Positions 28,192 to 36,804 of a stretch of DNA of 64,000 nucleotides are shown in pieces. Numbering within the stretch: position 1 is the first letter of the stretch; every line of letters starts with the position of its first letter. The DNA comes from an uncultured Sphingomonadaceae bacterium. Lineage in GTDB: Bacteria; Pseudomonadota; Alphaproteobacteria; Sphingomonadales; Sphingomonadaceae. Under the pieces are notes generated by a model that saw only the letters and a list, made by a program, of their open reading frames with translations, was not told the DNA's origin and did not search any database. The translations under genes and the position numbers were made by a program. Where the stretch lies: contig CANMEE010000002.1 of the NCBI GenBank assembly GCA_947496865.1, positions 620,001 to 684,000 of the forward strand, read 5' to 3'.

Positions 28192-29829
28192 ATGGCCAGT
28201 GAGGCAGGGGCTGCAATGCAGCGCGAACCAACCGACAAGGAAATCAGGCTCGTCATCGGCGCGTCATCGGCAGGGACCATCTTCGAATGGTATGATTTCT
28301 TTATCTACGGAACCTTGTTCTACATAATCGGTCCGACATTTTTTCCGAGCGGCAATGAAACACTGGAAATCCTGTTGGTTTGGGCAACCTTTGCCATAGG
28401 CTTTGGTTTCCGTCCCGTAGGTGCCGTATTATTCGGGTTTTTGGGCGATCGATTGGGGCGCAAATATACGTTTCTGGTTACCGTCACCTTGATGGGCATA
28501 GCAACTGCCGGTGTCGGCTTGATCCCTAGCGCGGAAACCATAGGACTAGCAGCCCCGGCCATCGTTATCTTCCTGCGCGTGTTGCAAGGACTTGCTCTGG
28601 GTGGAGAATATGGCGGTGCGGCCATCTATGTCGCCGAACATGCTCCAACGGAGAAGCGCGGCTATTATACAAGCTATATTCAGGCCAGCGTCGCTGGCGG
28701 CTTTGTGTTGTCCATTGGAGTGGTACTGGCTTGCCGTTTCCTGATTCCAACGGAAGAATTTAATGATTGGGGTTGGCGGATACCGTTTTTGCTCTCGATT
28801 ATATTGCTCGGCATTTCACTCTGGATGCGGCTGAAGTTGAATGAGAGTCCGGTTTTTCAAGCGATGAAGGCCGAAGGAAAGACCTCCAAAAACCCGTTCA
28901 CCGAAAGCTTTTCCTATCCGGGCAACAAGAAGCGAATATTTGTAGCATTGTTTGGAATAACCGGAATATTGACCACAATCTGGTACACCGCTTTCTTCTC
29001 CGGCATGTCCTTTTTGCGTGGACCAATGAATGTCGACAATCTCACGGTGGATTTAATCCTGTTTTTTGCCGGCCTGATTGCCATGTCATTCTATCTGATG
29101 GTCGGGAAATGGTCGGATAAAGTAGGGCGTAAAAAACCGATTATCGTCGGAGCAATCCTATCCTTGCTATTACTTTTTCCGTCCTTTTGGGGCTTGGGGC
29201 AGCTCGCCAATCCTGGGCTATCGGCGGCATCTGAGGCTAGTCCGGTCCGTGTAGAAGGCAGGGCCTGCAGCACCGATCCATTTGCTGAACTGTTCAACCG
29301 GGAGCAAAGCGACTGCGGTAAGATATTGGAGACTCTCACAGCCTCCGGGGTCGCTTATTCGGTTACAGATGCATCAGAGTTGAAACTCTTCGCGGGCAAC
29401 GAGGAAATAGCAGTCGACGCCGCTTGGTTCAGTGACGGGACGGCACGCCGCGATGGAATTCACGGCGCACTCAGTAAATCAGGTTTTGATTTTGAGGAGC
29501 AACAGCTTGGGGCTATGCGTATATTGGGCATTGTGGCCATATTACTCGTTCTGGGCGGTCTTAGCGCGCTGACATATGGGTCTGTCGCCGCACTATTGTC
29601 AGAAATGTTCCCGCCAAAAATTCGCTATAGCTCTATGTCGATACCTTATCATATCGGAGCAGGCTATCTTGGTGGCTTCCTGCCTCTGATCGCGGGTTAT
29701 ATTGTTGCGCGATCAGGTGATGTCTATTCCGGCCTCTGGTACACTTGGGTCGTGGTTGCCTTTGGCGTTATCGTGGCATGGTGGGGCATTCCTAATGATC
29801 CGGAAGCAGCACTCGACGAAGCGGATTAA
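28192..29829 (+). CDS. MFS transporter, metabolite:H+ symporter family, with large insertion
   Basis: A 545-residue carrier. The N-terminal half matches MHS-family symporters (ASSAGTIFEWYDFFIYGTLF, GFLGDRLGRKYTFL, RVLQGLALGGEYGGAAIYVAEHAP), which move organic acids, proline or betaine. About 100 soluble residues (roughly 340-440, with two cysteines) interrupt the C-terminal membrane half, an unusual feature. The frame opens at a TTG at 28177, but ATG at 28192 has GGAGGG 5 nt upstream. It lies 25 nt after pccA, so propionate or a related acid is a plausible but unproven substrate. Confidence 0.88.
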   Translation: MASEAGAAMQREPTDKEIRLVIGASSAGTIFEWYDFFIYGTLFYIIGPTFFPSGNETLEILLVWATFAIGFGFRPVGAVLFGFLGDRLGRKYTFLVTVTLMGIATAGVGLIPSAETIGLAAPAIVIFLRVLQGLALGGEYGGAAIYVAEHAPTEKRGYYTSYIQASVAGGFVLSIGVVLACRFLIPTEEFNDWGWRIPFLLSIILLGISLWMRLKLNESPVFQAMKAEGKTSKNPFTESFSYPGNKKRIFVALFGITGILTTIWYTAFFSGMSFLRGPMNVDNLTVDLILFFAGLIAMSFYLMVGKWSDKVGRKKPIIVGAILSLLLLFPSFWGLGQLANPGLSAASEASPVRVEGRACSTDPFAELFNREQSDCGKILETLTASGVAYSVTDASELKLFAGNEEIAVDAAWFSDGTARRDGIHGALSKSGFDFEEQQLGAMRILGIVAILLVLGGLSALTYGSVAALLSEMFPPKIRYSSMSIPYHIGAGYLGGFLPLIAGYIVARSGDVYSGLWYTWVVVAFGVIVAWWGIPNDPEAALDEAD

Positions 29830-29844
29830 ACTGACTATCGCCGC

Positions 29845-30903
29845 ATGATGAGCGATGAGATGATCGAAATTCCTTCAACGGTCAAACTGCGTCTTGACGG
29901 AGATGCGTTGATATCCAACTGGCAGACCCTCGATAGGATGAGCGGCTCGGCCAGCGCGGGGGCTGCGATTAAGGCCAACGCCTATGGTCTGGGATCGGTG
30001 GAAGTAGTGCAGCGCCTGCAAGCGGCAGGCTGTCGGGATTTTTATGTAGCGAACTGGCAGGAAGCCAGAGAGATAGAAAGTCACTTGGAAGGTGGTAGCT
30101 GTATCTCTGTTCTCAACGGTGTTCGTGCCGAAGATATGCCATTTGCGATGATCTCAGCTGCCAAACCGGTATTGAACAATATGGAGCAAGTATATCGGTG
30201 GCAGGAAACCGGTCGTTCATGTGATGTGATGATCAATAGCGGCATGAACAGGCTCGGAATCAATCCGATGGACATCGCGCGATATGATTGGTCTGACCTC
30301 GATATCGACATTGTAATGAGCCATTTGGCGTCAGCGGATGAAGACGTCCCGCAAAATGAACAACAGTTGGAACAATTTATCGATGCGCTGGATCATGTCC
30401 GTGGCAAGCGCCGGAGTCTGAGTAACAGCGCCGGAATAGCTTTGGGCAAGGCGTATCACTTTGACTGTACGCGGCCCGGTTTATCCCTGTACGGCGGCAA
30501 ACAGCATGCCGCATATGAGAAAACAATTCAGCAAGTCGCTTTTCCTGAGACGCAGATTTTGCAGGTGCGTGACTTAAAAATCGGCGACAAGGTGGGGTAT
30601 AACGCAAAATATACCGCGGAACGAGAGCATCCGATTGCGATTCTGGCCATGGGTTATGCCGATGGTTATCTGCGCGGCTTTTCTAATGAAGGCGTGTTTT
30701 TGAGCGACAAAACGATGCTCCCGGTTCTTGGCCGGGTTTCAATGGATTTAATCGCGGTCGATATTTCCAAGGCTCCTGATCTTGGTGAATCTGACTGGGT
30801 GACCGCAGAATATGACCTTACCATCGCATCGCGTCAGTCTGGTCTATCTCAATATGAATTGATAACAGGTCTCGGCAATCGCTTTACCCGCTACTGGGCA
30901 TAA
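29845..30903 (+). CDS. alr: Alanine racemase
   Basis: A 352-residue PLP enzyme making D-alanine. The cofactor lysine is K43 in GAAIKANAYGLG, a second catalytic region with tyrosine is VGYNAKYTA, and MNRLGINP, RPGLSLYGG, MGYADGYLRG and GRVSMDLIAVD are family patterns. The MFS gene ends 15 nt upstream. It may serve cell-wall synthesis or alanine catabolism; sequence alone does not decide. Two close ATG codons make the exact start uncertain by one to a few residues. Confidence 0.93.
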   Translation: MMSDEMIEIPSTVKLRLDGDALISNWQTLDRMSGSASAGAAIKANAYGLGSVEVVQRLQAAGCRDFYVANWQEAREIESHLEGGSCISVLNGVRAEDMPFAMISAAKPVLNNMEQVYRWQETGRSCDVMINSGMNRLGINPMDIARYDWSDLDIDIVMSHLASADEDVPQNEQQLEQFIDALDHVRGKRRSLSNSAGIALGKAYHFDCTRPGLSLYGGKQHAAYEKTIQQVAFPETQILQVRDLKIGDKVGYNAKYTAEREHPIAILAMGYADGYLRGFSNEGVFLSDKTMLPVLGRVSMDLIAVDISKAPDLGESDWVTAEYDLTIASRQSGLSQYELITGLGNRFTRYWA

Positions 30904-31103
30904 TTTGTGCAACTGCCATATCGCAGACGCACATTACTTAAACCCCTGAATTCCGCGCCAGTTGCAATATATTAAACTCACTGAACAGCTTTAGTTGCGG
31001 CGATGCACAATTTTGTCTAATGCGGATAGAATAGTAAATAGTTTTGAAGGCATATCGCTGTAAAAACAAAAAATATAACGCGATATGGTTCACAGGAGAT
31101 AAT

Positions 31104-31727
31104 ATGGCGAAGACGAAAAAGGGTGATCCGGACGGTCCAATCACGATCAAGAAATATGCCAATCGGCGGCTCTACAACACGCAGACATCAAATTATATTA
31201 CGCTCGATTTTCTAGCTGAAATGACCCGCAATGATATAGATTTTGTTGTGGTTGACGCCAAAACCGGCGATGACATAACCCACAATGTTTTGACCCAGAT
31301 TATTGTTGATGAGGAAAGCAGCGGGCAGAATATGCTCCCGGTAAACTTTCTGCGTCAGCTTATCTCCATGTATGGCAACAGTATGCAATCACTGATGCCA
31401 TCCTATCTTGAAGCTTCGATGGATAATTTCCGCAAAAACCAGAAACAGTTTCAAGAAGCTGTTGAAGGTGCCTTGAACAAAAATCCACTCGGGCAAATGG
31501 CGGTTAAAAATCAAAAACAATTTCAGGAAGCCGTCGAAAACGCTTTGAAATCAAGCCCATTGGCCGGCGTGGTAGAAAAAGCGCTGAGTCCTCTGGGTTT
31601 AGGGGATAAAATCGCCTCTAACGACGAAGCGGAAGAAGAAGAAATGTCCGCAAAAGATATTGAGATCATGGAACTCAAACAACAGCTTGCCGACATTCAA
31701 TCGAAGATCGATACACTCGACGATTAA
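31104..31727 (+). CDS. phaR: Polyhydroxyalkanoate synthesis repressor PhaR
   Basis: A 207-residue regulator. The N-terminal DNA-binding domain is plain (ITIKKYANRRLYNTQTSNYITLDFLAEM), followed by a PHB accumulation regulatory domain. PhaR senses PHA granules and represses phasin and its own gene. AGGAGA lies just before the ATG at 31104, so the longer frame from 31044 is rejected. The C-terminal part carries the 11-residue motif KNQKQFQEAVE twice, at residues 111-121 and 135-145, then an acidic stretch and a short coiled coil. No phaC or phasin gene is nearby. Upstream, TGCAACTG (30908-30915) and CAGTTGCA (30959-30966) form a spaced inverted repeat. Confidence 0.93.
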   Translation: MAKTKKGDPDGPITIKKYANRRLYNTQTSNYITLDFLAEMTRNDIDFVVVDAKTGDDITHNVLTQIIVDEESSGQNMLPVNFLRQLISMYGNSMQSLMPSYLEASMDNFRKNQKQFQEAVEGALNKNPLGQMAVKNQKQFQEAVENALKSSPLAGVVEKALSPLGLGDKIASNDEAEEEEMSAKDIEIMELKQQLADIQSKIDTLDD

Positions 31728-31743
31728 TTTATCGTTTGGCGAT

Positions 31744-31767
31744 GTGCCGTGTGGCACCATAATTTTT
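31744..31767 (+). terminator. Probable terminator after phaR
   Basis: A short stem GTGCC/GGCAC (31744-31748 and 31753-31757) with a 4-nt loop is followed by CATAATTTTT. The stem is only 5 bp, so termination may be partial. It separates phaR from proS. Confidence 0.45.
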
Positions 31768-31793
31768 GAATTTTTCCGACAGGAACCCAATAC

Positions 31794-33329
31794 GTGAAGA
31801 AAAACGCTTTATCCGTAACCCGCGAAGCGGACTTTGCCGCTTGGTACCAGCAATTAATTTCGGAAGCTGATCTGGCCGAAGAGTCAGGTGTGCGCGGATG
31901 TATGGTTATGCGTCCTTGGGGCTATGGCATCTGGGAACGGGTGCAGTTTCTGATGGACCAACGGATAAAGGCGACCGGGCATGAAAATTGCTATTTCCCG
32001 TTGTTTATTCCGCTGAGTTATTTTGCGAAAGAAGCCGAACATGTCGATGGTTTTGCAAAGGAAATGGCGGTCGTAACCCATCATCGACTGATGAAGGACG
32101 ACAAGGATGGTCTTGTCGTCGATCCCGAAGCGAAACTCGAAGAGCCTTTGGTCGTTCGACCCACGTCTGAAACTGTAATCGGCACATCTTTCTCCAAGTG
32201 GGTGCAAAGTTGGCGCGATTTACCGGTAATGATCAACCAATGGGCCAATGTTGTACGCTGGGAAATGCGCACACGGATGTTCCTGCGCACCAGCGAGTTT
32301 CTTTGGCAAGAAGGCCATACCGCCCATGCTTCCCGTGATGAAGCCATGGAAGAAACGCTCGACATATTGGAAATGTATCGCGGTTTCTCCGAAGAAGTTC
32401 TGGCAATGCCTGTAGTAGCTGGCGAAAAACCAGAGAATGAACGTTTCCCAGGTGCTGATGCGACCTATTCCATCGAAGCGATGATGCAAGATGGCAAAGC
32501 CTTGCAAGCGGGTACGTCCCATTTTCTAGGCCAGACCTTTTCCAAGGCGCAGAATATTCGTTATCAGGATAAAGAAGGGCAATTTCAATTCGCCTATACC
32601 ACGAGTTGGGGCACATCCACGCGGCTGATCGGCGGCGTGATCATGACCCATGGTGATGATGATGGATTGCGCGTACCGCCGCTCATTGCCCCTTATCAAG
32701 TCGTGATTATTCCGATGCTGCGCGACAAACCGGAAGATGAAGAGGTTTTGGATTTCTGCGCCGCGCTCACGAAACAACTCTCCGGCCTGCGCGCATTTGA
32801 TGAAAATGTGCGGGTAAAGCTGGACAAAGGCGGCGCTAAGGCTTCCAACAAGCGCTGGGCCTGGGTCAAAAAAGGCGCGCCGCTCATTCTTGAAATCGGG
32901 TCACGAGATGTTGCGGAAGGCAATGTTTCTGCGCTTCGTCGCGATGCGCTTTACAAGGATAATGGCAAGCTCGATTCCCAAATTCTTGCGAAAGATGCAT
33001 TTGCAGAGCAGGTTCCCGCCTTGCTGCAGGAAATCCAAGCCAAATTGCACGGTGAAGCCAAGCAGCGATTGGACTCCAATATTACGCGCGGACTGACAGA
33101 TTTTGCTGACGTTCTAAAATTCTACAAAGAGAATAAGAAATATCCCGGTTGGCTCGAAGTTCAGTGGTGCAGAGCCACGGGCGAGGAACTGGACCAGATT
33201 GAAGAGCGTCTGAAAAAACTGAAACTGACGTTCCGCAATGTCCCGCAAGAGGCCGCTGCAGTTGATGGCAGTTGTATTTTTACCGGGAAGCCTGCGGTCG
33301 AACGGATTCTCATCGGCAAAGCCTATTAA
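31794..33329 (+). CDS. proS: Prolyl-tRNA synthetase, archaeal/eukaryotic-like short type
   Basis: A 511-residue class II synthetase. It begins with AWYQQLISEADLAEESGVRGCMVMRPWGYGIWERVQ and has LVVRPTSETVIGTSFSKW, RTSEFLWQEGHTAH and a C-terminal domain ending in KPAVERILIGKAY. This is the pattern of the archaeal/eukaryotic-like family, without the editing insertion of the E. coli enzyme. The start is GTG at 31794 with AGGAA upstream. The stop overlaps the rnr ATG by 1 nt (TAATG). Confidence 0.95.
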   Translation: MKKNALSVTREADFAAWYQQLISEADLAEESGVRGCMVMRPWGYGIWERVQFLMDQRIKATGHENCYFPLFIPLSYFAKEAEHVDGFAKEMAVVTHHRLMKDDKDGLVVDPEAKLEEPLVVRPTSETVIGTSFSKWVQSWRDLPVMINQWANVVRWEMRTRMFLRTSEFLWQEGHTAHASRDEAMEETLDILEMYRGFSEEVLAMPVVAGEKPENERFPGADATYSIEAMMQDGKALQAGTSHFLGQTFSKAQNIRYQDKEGQFQFAYTTSWGTSTRLIGGVIMTHGDDDGLRVPPLIAPYQVVIIPMLRDKPEDEEVLDFCAALTKQLSGLRAFDENVRVKLDKGGAKASNKRWAWVKKGAPLILEIGSRDVAEGNVSALRRDALYKDNGKLDSQILAKDAFAEQVPALLQEIQAKLHGEAKQRLDSNITRGLTDFADVLKFYKENKKYPGWLEVQWCRATGEELDQIEERLKKLKLTFRNVPQEAAAVDGSCIFTGKPAVERILIGKAY

Positions 33330-35614
33330 TGGCCAAACCGTATAAAGCTCACAAACCGAAACAAGTTCCTTCGCGCGCGAAGATATTGGAATTTATTGAA
33401 AAATCAGAGCAACCCGCTGGCAAACGGGAGATCGCGAAGGCCTTTCAGTTGCGCGGGTCGGATAAAATTGCGCTTAAAGCTTTGCTGAAAGACATGGCCG
33501 ATGAGGGCCTGATCGATAGCACACCGGGTCGCGCCTTTCATAAAATGGGCGGTGTTCCCAAGGTTACTGTACTAAAAATCGTTGAAATAGATGGCAATGA
33601 AGCGATCGGAATGCCCGAGCGTTGGGAGGCCGATGCTCCGGCGCCACGCCTTCGTATCAAGGAACGGGGCCGCCGCGCAGCTTTGGCTGTTGGGGATCGG
33701 ATATTAGCCCGAACAGAAGAGCGTGGGCAGGGGCATATCGCCTACATGATGAAAAAAATCGCCCAGAGCAGTGAAATGTTGCTGGGTGTGGTCGAGAAAG
33801 GTGAGCGGGATCGGTTCTGGCTCAAACCCGTCGATCGGAAGATTAGACGCAATACGGCCATTTCAGATCTTGGTGAGGCCGAGGTTGGCAATTTGGTGCT
33901 CGCAGAACCGGTTGGTCGGGGCACGCAGATTAAAGCGCAGGTAAAAGAGGTTCTCGGCGATCCTTTTGCACCAAAATCTTTCAGCCTTATTGCCATTCAT
34001 AAATTTGAAATTCCGCTAGAATTTCCATCTGATGTTGTATCGGAAGCAGAGCAGGCGACGACATTAAAACTCAGCACGCAGGATCGCGAAGATCTTACCG
34101 ATTTACCGATTGTCGCAATCGATCCCGCCGATGCCCGCGATCATGATGATGCCATTTGGGCCGCTGCGGATGATGACGCGGATAATGTTGGCGGTTTCAA
34201 AGCCATAATCGCAATTGCCGATGTGTCATTCTATGTGCGCAGCGGCAGCAAACTGGACCGTGAAGCTTATAAGCGCGGCAATAGCGTCTATTTCCCGGAT
34301 CGGGTGGTGCCTATGCTACCCGAGGCGCTATCCACTGATGTGTGTTCACTCAAACAGGATGTCGACCGTGCCGCGCTGGCTTGTCATCTGAAAATCGACG
34401 CCAAGGGCAACGTTGTGTCCTCGCGCTTCACCCGCGCTATCGTTCGGCTTGCCGGCAATATCGCTTATGAAGATGCGCAGGCCGCGATAGATGGAAACCT
34501 CGAGCACCCGATGAAGGTGACCGCTCTGGAACCGCTTTGGGCTTGCTGGAAACTGCTAGCAAAGGCCCGCGATGGCAGGGAGCCGCTCAGTCTGGATTTA
34601 CCTGAAAAGCGGGTTGTTTTGGATGATCAAGGGCGGATTGCCGAAATCGCGATACGCGAACGGCTTGATGCGCACAGACTAGTCGAAGACTATATGATCG
34701 CGGCCAATGTTGCAGCGGCAAAGATGCTGGAGTCGAAAAAATCTCCGCTAATTTACCGCGTCCATGAAACACCTTCTCGCGAAAAGCTGATTGCGTTGAA
34801 AGACTATCTGAAGAGCTTTGACGTTAGCTTTGCGATGGGGCAGGTGATCAAGCCTTCGGTATTCAACCGTCTTATCGAACAAGTTGGTGAAGCAGAAATT
34901 TTGCCGCTGGTCATGGAACAGATTTTACGCAGCCAGACACAGGCCTATTATGGCGCCACCAATATGGGTCACTTTGGTCTGTCGCTTGCCAGCTATGCTC
35001 ATTTTACTAGCCCTATCCGACGTTATGCCGATCTTATCGTCCATCGCGCTCTGGTTAGTGGCTGCAAGCTCGAGCAGCCTGAGCCAGAAAATGACAATAT
35101 TCCTCCGCTAAGCGGGTTGAGCAAGGATATGGCCGACAGGCTCGACATGATTTCCGAGAAAATCAGTCAACTGGAACGCCGCGCCATGAAGGCCGAGTGG
35201 GAAACAGTCGATCGCTACATCTCCGCCCATTTGTCCGATCAAGTTGGTCAGGTGCTAAAATGCCGGATCACGGGTGTTCAGAATTTCGGGTTTTTTGCAA
35301 CCGTCGAAGAATTGGGTGGCGACGGCCTTGTTCCGGTGCGCACTTTGGGTGCCGAACGGTTTGACTATGACGAGCAGAAACAACAGCTCGAAGGTATGGA
35401 TAGCGGTATCGTCTATAATATCGGTCAGAAGCTGGATCTGCGATTAGTCGAAGCGAATGCAGCAACCGGCAGTCTGGTCTTTGAATTGGCCGAGGGCGCT
35501 AACCATATGAAGGGCAGTTTTGAACCGAGGCGCGGCAGGAGCGGTGCCAAGGGTAAACCGCATCGCAAAGGAAAACGCGGCCGGCCAGGGAATATCAAAC
35601 ACCGCGGCCGATAA
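33329..35614 (+). CDS. rnr: Ribonuclease R
   Basis: A 761-residue 3'-5' exoribonuclease that degrades structured RNA. An N-terminal winged-helix region is followed by cold-shock-like segments, the RNB catalytic domain with IDPADARDHDDAI (metal-binding aspartates) and HFTSPIRRYADLIVHR, an S1 domain (VGQVLKCRITGVQNFGFFATV), and a basic tail rich in R, G and K. The ATG at 33329 overlaps the proS stop; the frame opening at 33272 is rejected because it would extend 58 nt into proS. Confidence 0.95.
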   Translation: MAKPYKAHKPKQVPSRAKILEFIEKSEQPAGKREIAKAFQLRGSDKIALKALLKDMADEGLIDSTPGRAFHKMGGVPKVTVLKIVEIDGNEAIGMPERWEADAPAPRLRIKERGRRAALAVGDRILARTEERGQGHIAYMMKKIAQSSEMLLGVVEKGERDRFWLKPVDRKIRRNTAISDLGEAEVGNLVLAEPVGRGTQIKAQVKEVLGDPFAPKSFSLIAIHKFEIPLEFPSDVVSEAEQATTLKLSTQDREDLTDLPIVAIDPADARDHDDAIWAAADDDADNVGGFKAIIAIADVSFYVRSGSKLDREAYKRGNSVYFPDRVVPMLPEALSTDVCSLKQDVDRAALACHLKIDAKGNVVSSRFTRAIVRLAGNIAYEDAQAAIDGNLEHPMKVTALEPLWACWKLLAKARDGREPLSLDLPEKRVVLDDQGRIAEIAIRERLDAHRLVEDYMIAANVAAAKMLESKKSPLIYRVHETPSREKLIALKDYLKSFDVSFAMGQVIKPSVFNRLIEQVGEAEILPLVMEQILRSQTQAYYGATNMGHFGLSLASYAHFTSPIRRYADLIVHRALVSGCKLEQPEPENDNIPPLSGLSKDMADRLDMISEKISQLERRAMKAEWETVDRYISAHLSDQVGQVLKCRITGVQNFGFFATVEELGGDGLVPVRTLGAERFDYDEQKQQLEGMDSGIVYNIGQKLDLRLVEANAATGSLVFELAEGANHMKGSFEPRRGRSGAKGKPHRKGKRGRPGNIKHRGR

Positions 35615-35673
35615 TGTAACCGGATTGGCGCGAGGCGCGAATAAGGCCGGTATACACAAAAAAGGATATTCTT

Positions 35674-36195
35674 ATGCCCACTATGATCCCAACGAAAGCG
35701 GTTGCTGATTTCACTGTTCCGATGACCGATGGCGGTCAGTTCCAACTGAGCCAACGGGCCGGTGACAACTTCACATTGCTGCTTTTTTATCGCGGTCTGC
35801 ATTGCCCGATCTGCAAAGGGCAGTTACGCGACCTCCAGCAAAAATTGGGCGATTTTGCAGAACGCGGTGTAACCGCTGTGGCGATCAGCATGGATGATGA
35901 GGAGCGTGCCCAAAAATCGGCTAAAGATTGGGGTATAGATGAACTCATGCTCGGTTACGGCCTAAGCGAAGAAATGGCACGGCAACTGGGGCTCTATCTC
36001 TCTGCCGGACGTCCCGATAGCCCGGAACCTGCGATATTCTCTGAGCCAGCCTTGTTTCTGGTTCGCCCTGATCAGACACTCTATTTCGCCAGCGTGCAAA
36101 GCATGCCGTTTACACGGCCGCCTTTGGATCAACTTATGATGGGTATCGACTACGCCCTTGCAAACGACTATCCTGCGCGCGGAGAGCTGGGCTAG
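35674..36195 (+). CDS. Peroxiredoxin-like (AhpC/TSA) protein
   Basis: A 173-residue thioredoxin-fold protein. The active site is YRGLHCPICKGQLRDL, with C44 as the likely peroxidatic cysteine and C47 forming a CPIC pair, so it is either an atypical peroxiredoxin or a disulfide reductase. A long loop RPDSPEPAIFSEPALFLV replaces the canonical C-terminal cysteine region. The start ATG is preceded by AAAAAGGA. No signal peptide is seen, so it is probably cytosolic. Confidence 0.85.
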   Translation: MPTMIPTKAVADFTVPMTDGGQFQLSQRAGDNFTLLLFYRGLHCPICKGQLRDLQQKLGDFAERGVTAVAISMDDEERAQKSAKDWGIDELMLGYGLSEEMARQLGLYLSAGRPDSPEPAIFSEPALFLVRPDQTLYFASVQSMPFTRPPLDQLMMGIDYALANDYPARGELG

Positions 36196-36199
36196 GTTC

Positions 36200-36655
36200 C
36201 TAGCTTAATCGATCAATCTCTTCCTTGCTCAGTGATCCGGGTACAACCATCACTGGGCAGGGAAGACTACCGACTTCTGTAGCTGCAAAATGGGTCACCA
36301 GCGGTCCAGGAGCGCCATTTCCGGCGGCTCCCAGAACAAGGGCAGCAAGACCGTCTATTTCATCCATCAATCGACGGACATCTTTAGCGCCTTTGCCTTC
36401 TTTGACGGTGATCGACGGGCGAATACCTGTTTCCTCGAACAAGGTGCCAGCGGCGCTGGACACTAATGCTTCCGCGCGGTTTTTCGCTTCTTCCTCAAGC
36501 GTGGCCTGAACACCGCCCCAAGCAACAAACCCTTCGCTCGCCACCAATGCTAAAATATGCAGGGCACCATTGGTCTTCATGGCGCGGCGCGAAGCAAAAC
36601 GCAGCGCGATACTCGCTTCTTCGGTTTCATCAATAACCACCAGGTAAGTACGCAT
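36200..36655 (-). CDS. Universal stress protein family protein
   Basis: A 151-residue single UspA domain, with MRTYLVVIDETEEASIALRFA at the start and VLGAAGNGAPGPLVTHFAATEVGSLPCPVMVVPG near the end. The glycine-rich end matches ATP-binding Usp proteins (G-2x-G-9x-G type). The frame extends to 36727, but ATG at 36655 has GGGGA about 6 nt upstream and begins the domain directly. It converges on the peroxiredoxin-like gene and diverges from pdhC. Confidence 0.9.
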   Translation of the reverse strand: MRTYLVVIDETEEASIALRFASRRAMKTNGALHILALVASEGFVAWGGVQATLEEEAKNRAEALVSSAAGTLFEETGIRPSITVKEGKGAKDVRRLMDEIDGLAALVLGAAGNGAPGPLVTHFAATEVGSLPCPVMVVPGSLSKEEIDRLS

Positions 36656-36756
36656 GAAAAATCCCCAACTGCCTTGCGTATTTCTACTATTAAAACCAAG
36701 CTTGCGACAAAAGCCTATGATATGCAAGATTTACACAGCTTGCGCTTTCCTGTCAT

Positions 36757-36787
36757 TTGCGCATAAACGCTTCAACGCTGATATAGA
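36757..36787 (+). promoter_or_regulatory. Possible sigma-70 promoter of pdhC
   Basis: TTGCGC (36757-36762) and TATAGA (36782-36787) are 19 nt apart; GATATA (36780-36785) would give 17 nt. Both lie just before AAGGG and the pdhC ATG at 36805. The match is weak. Confidence 0.3.
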
Positions 36788-36804
36788 ATAAGGGTTTTCT
36801 CTCC

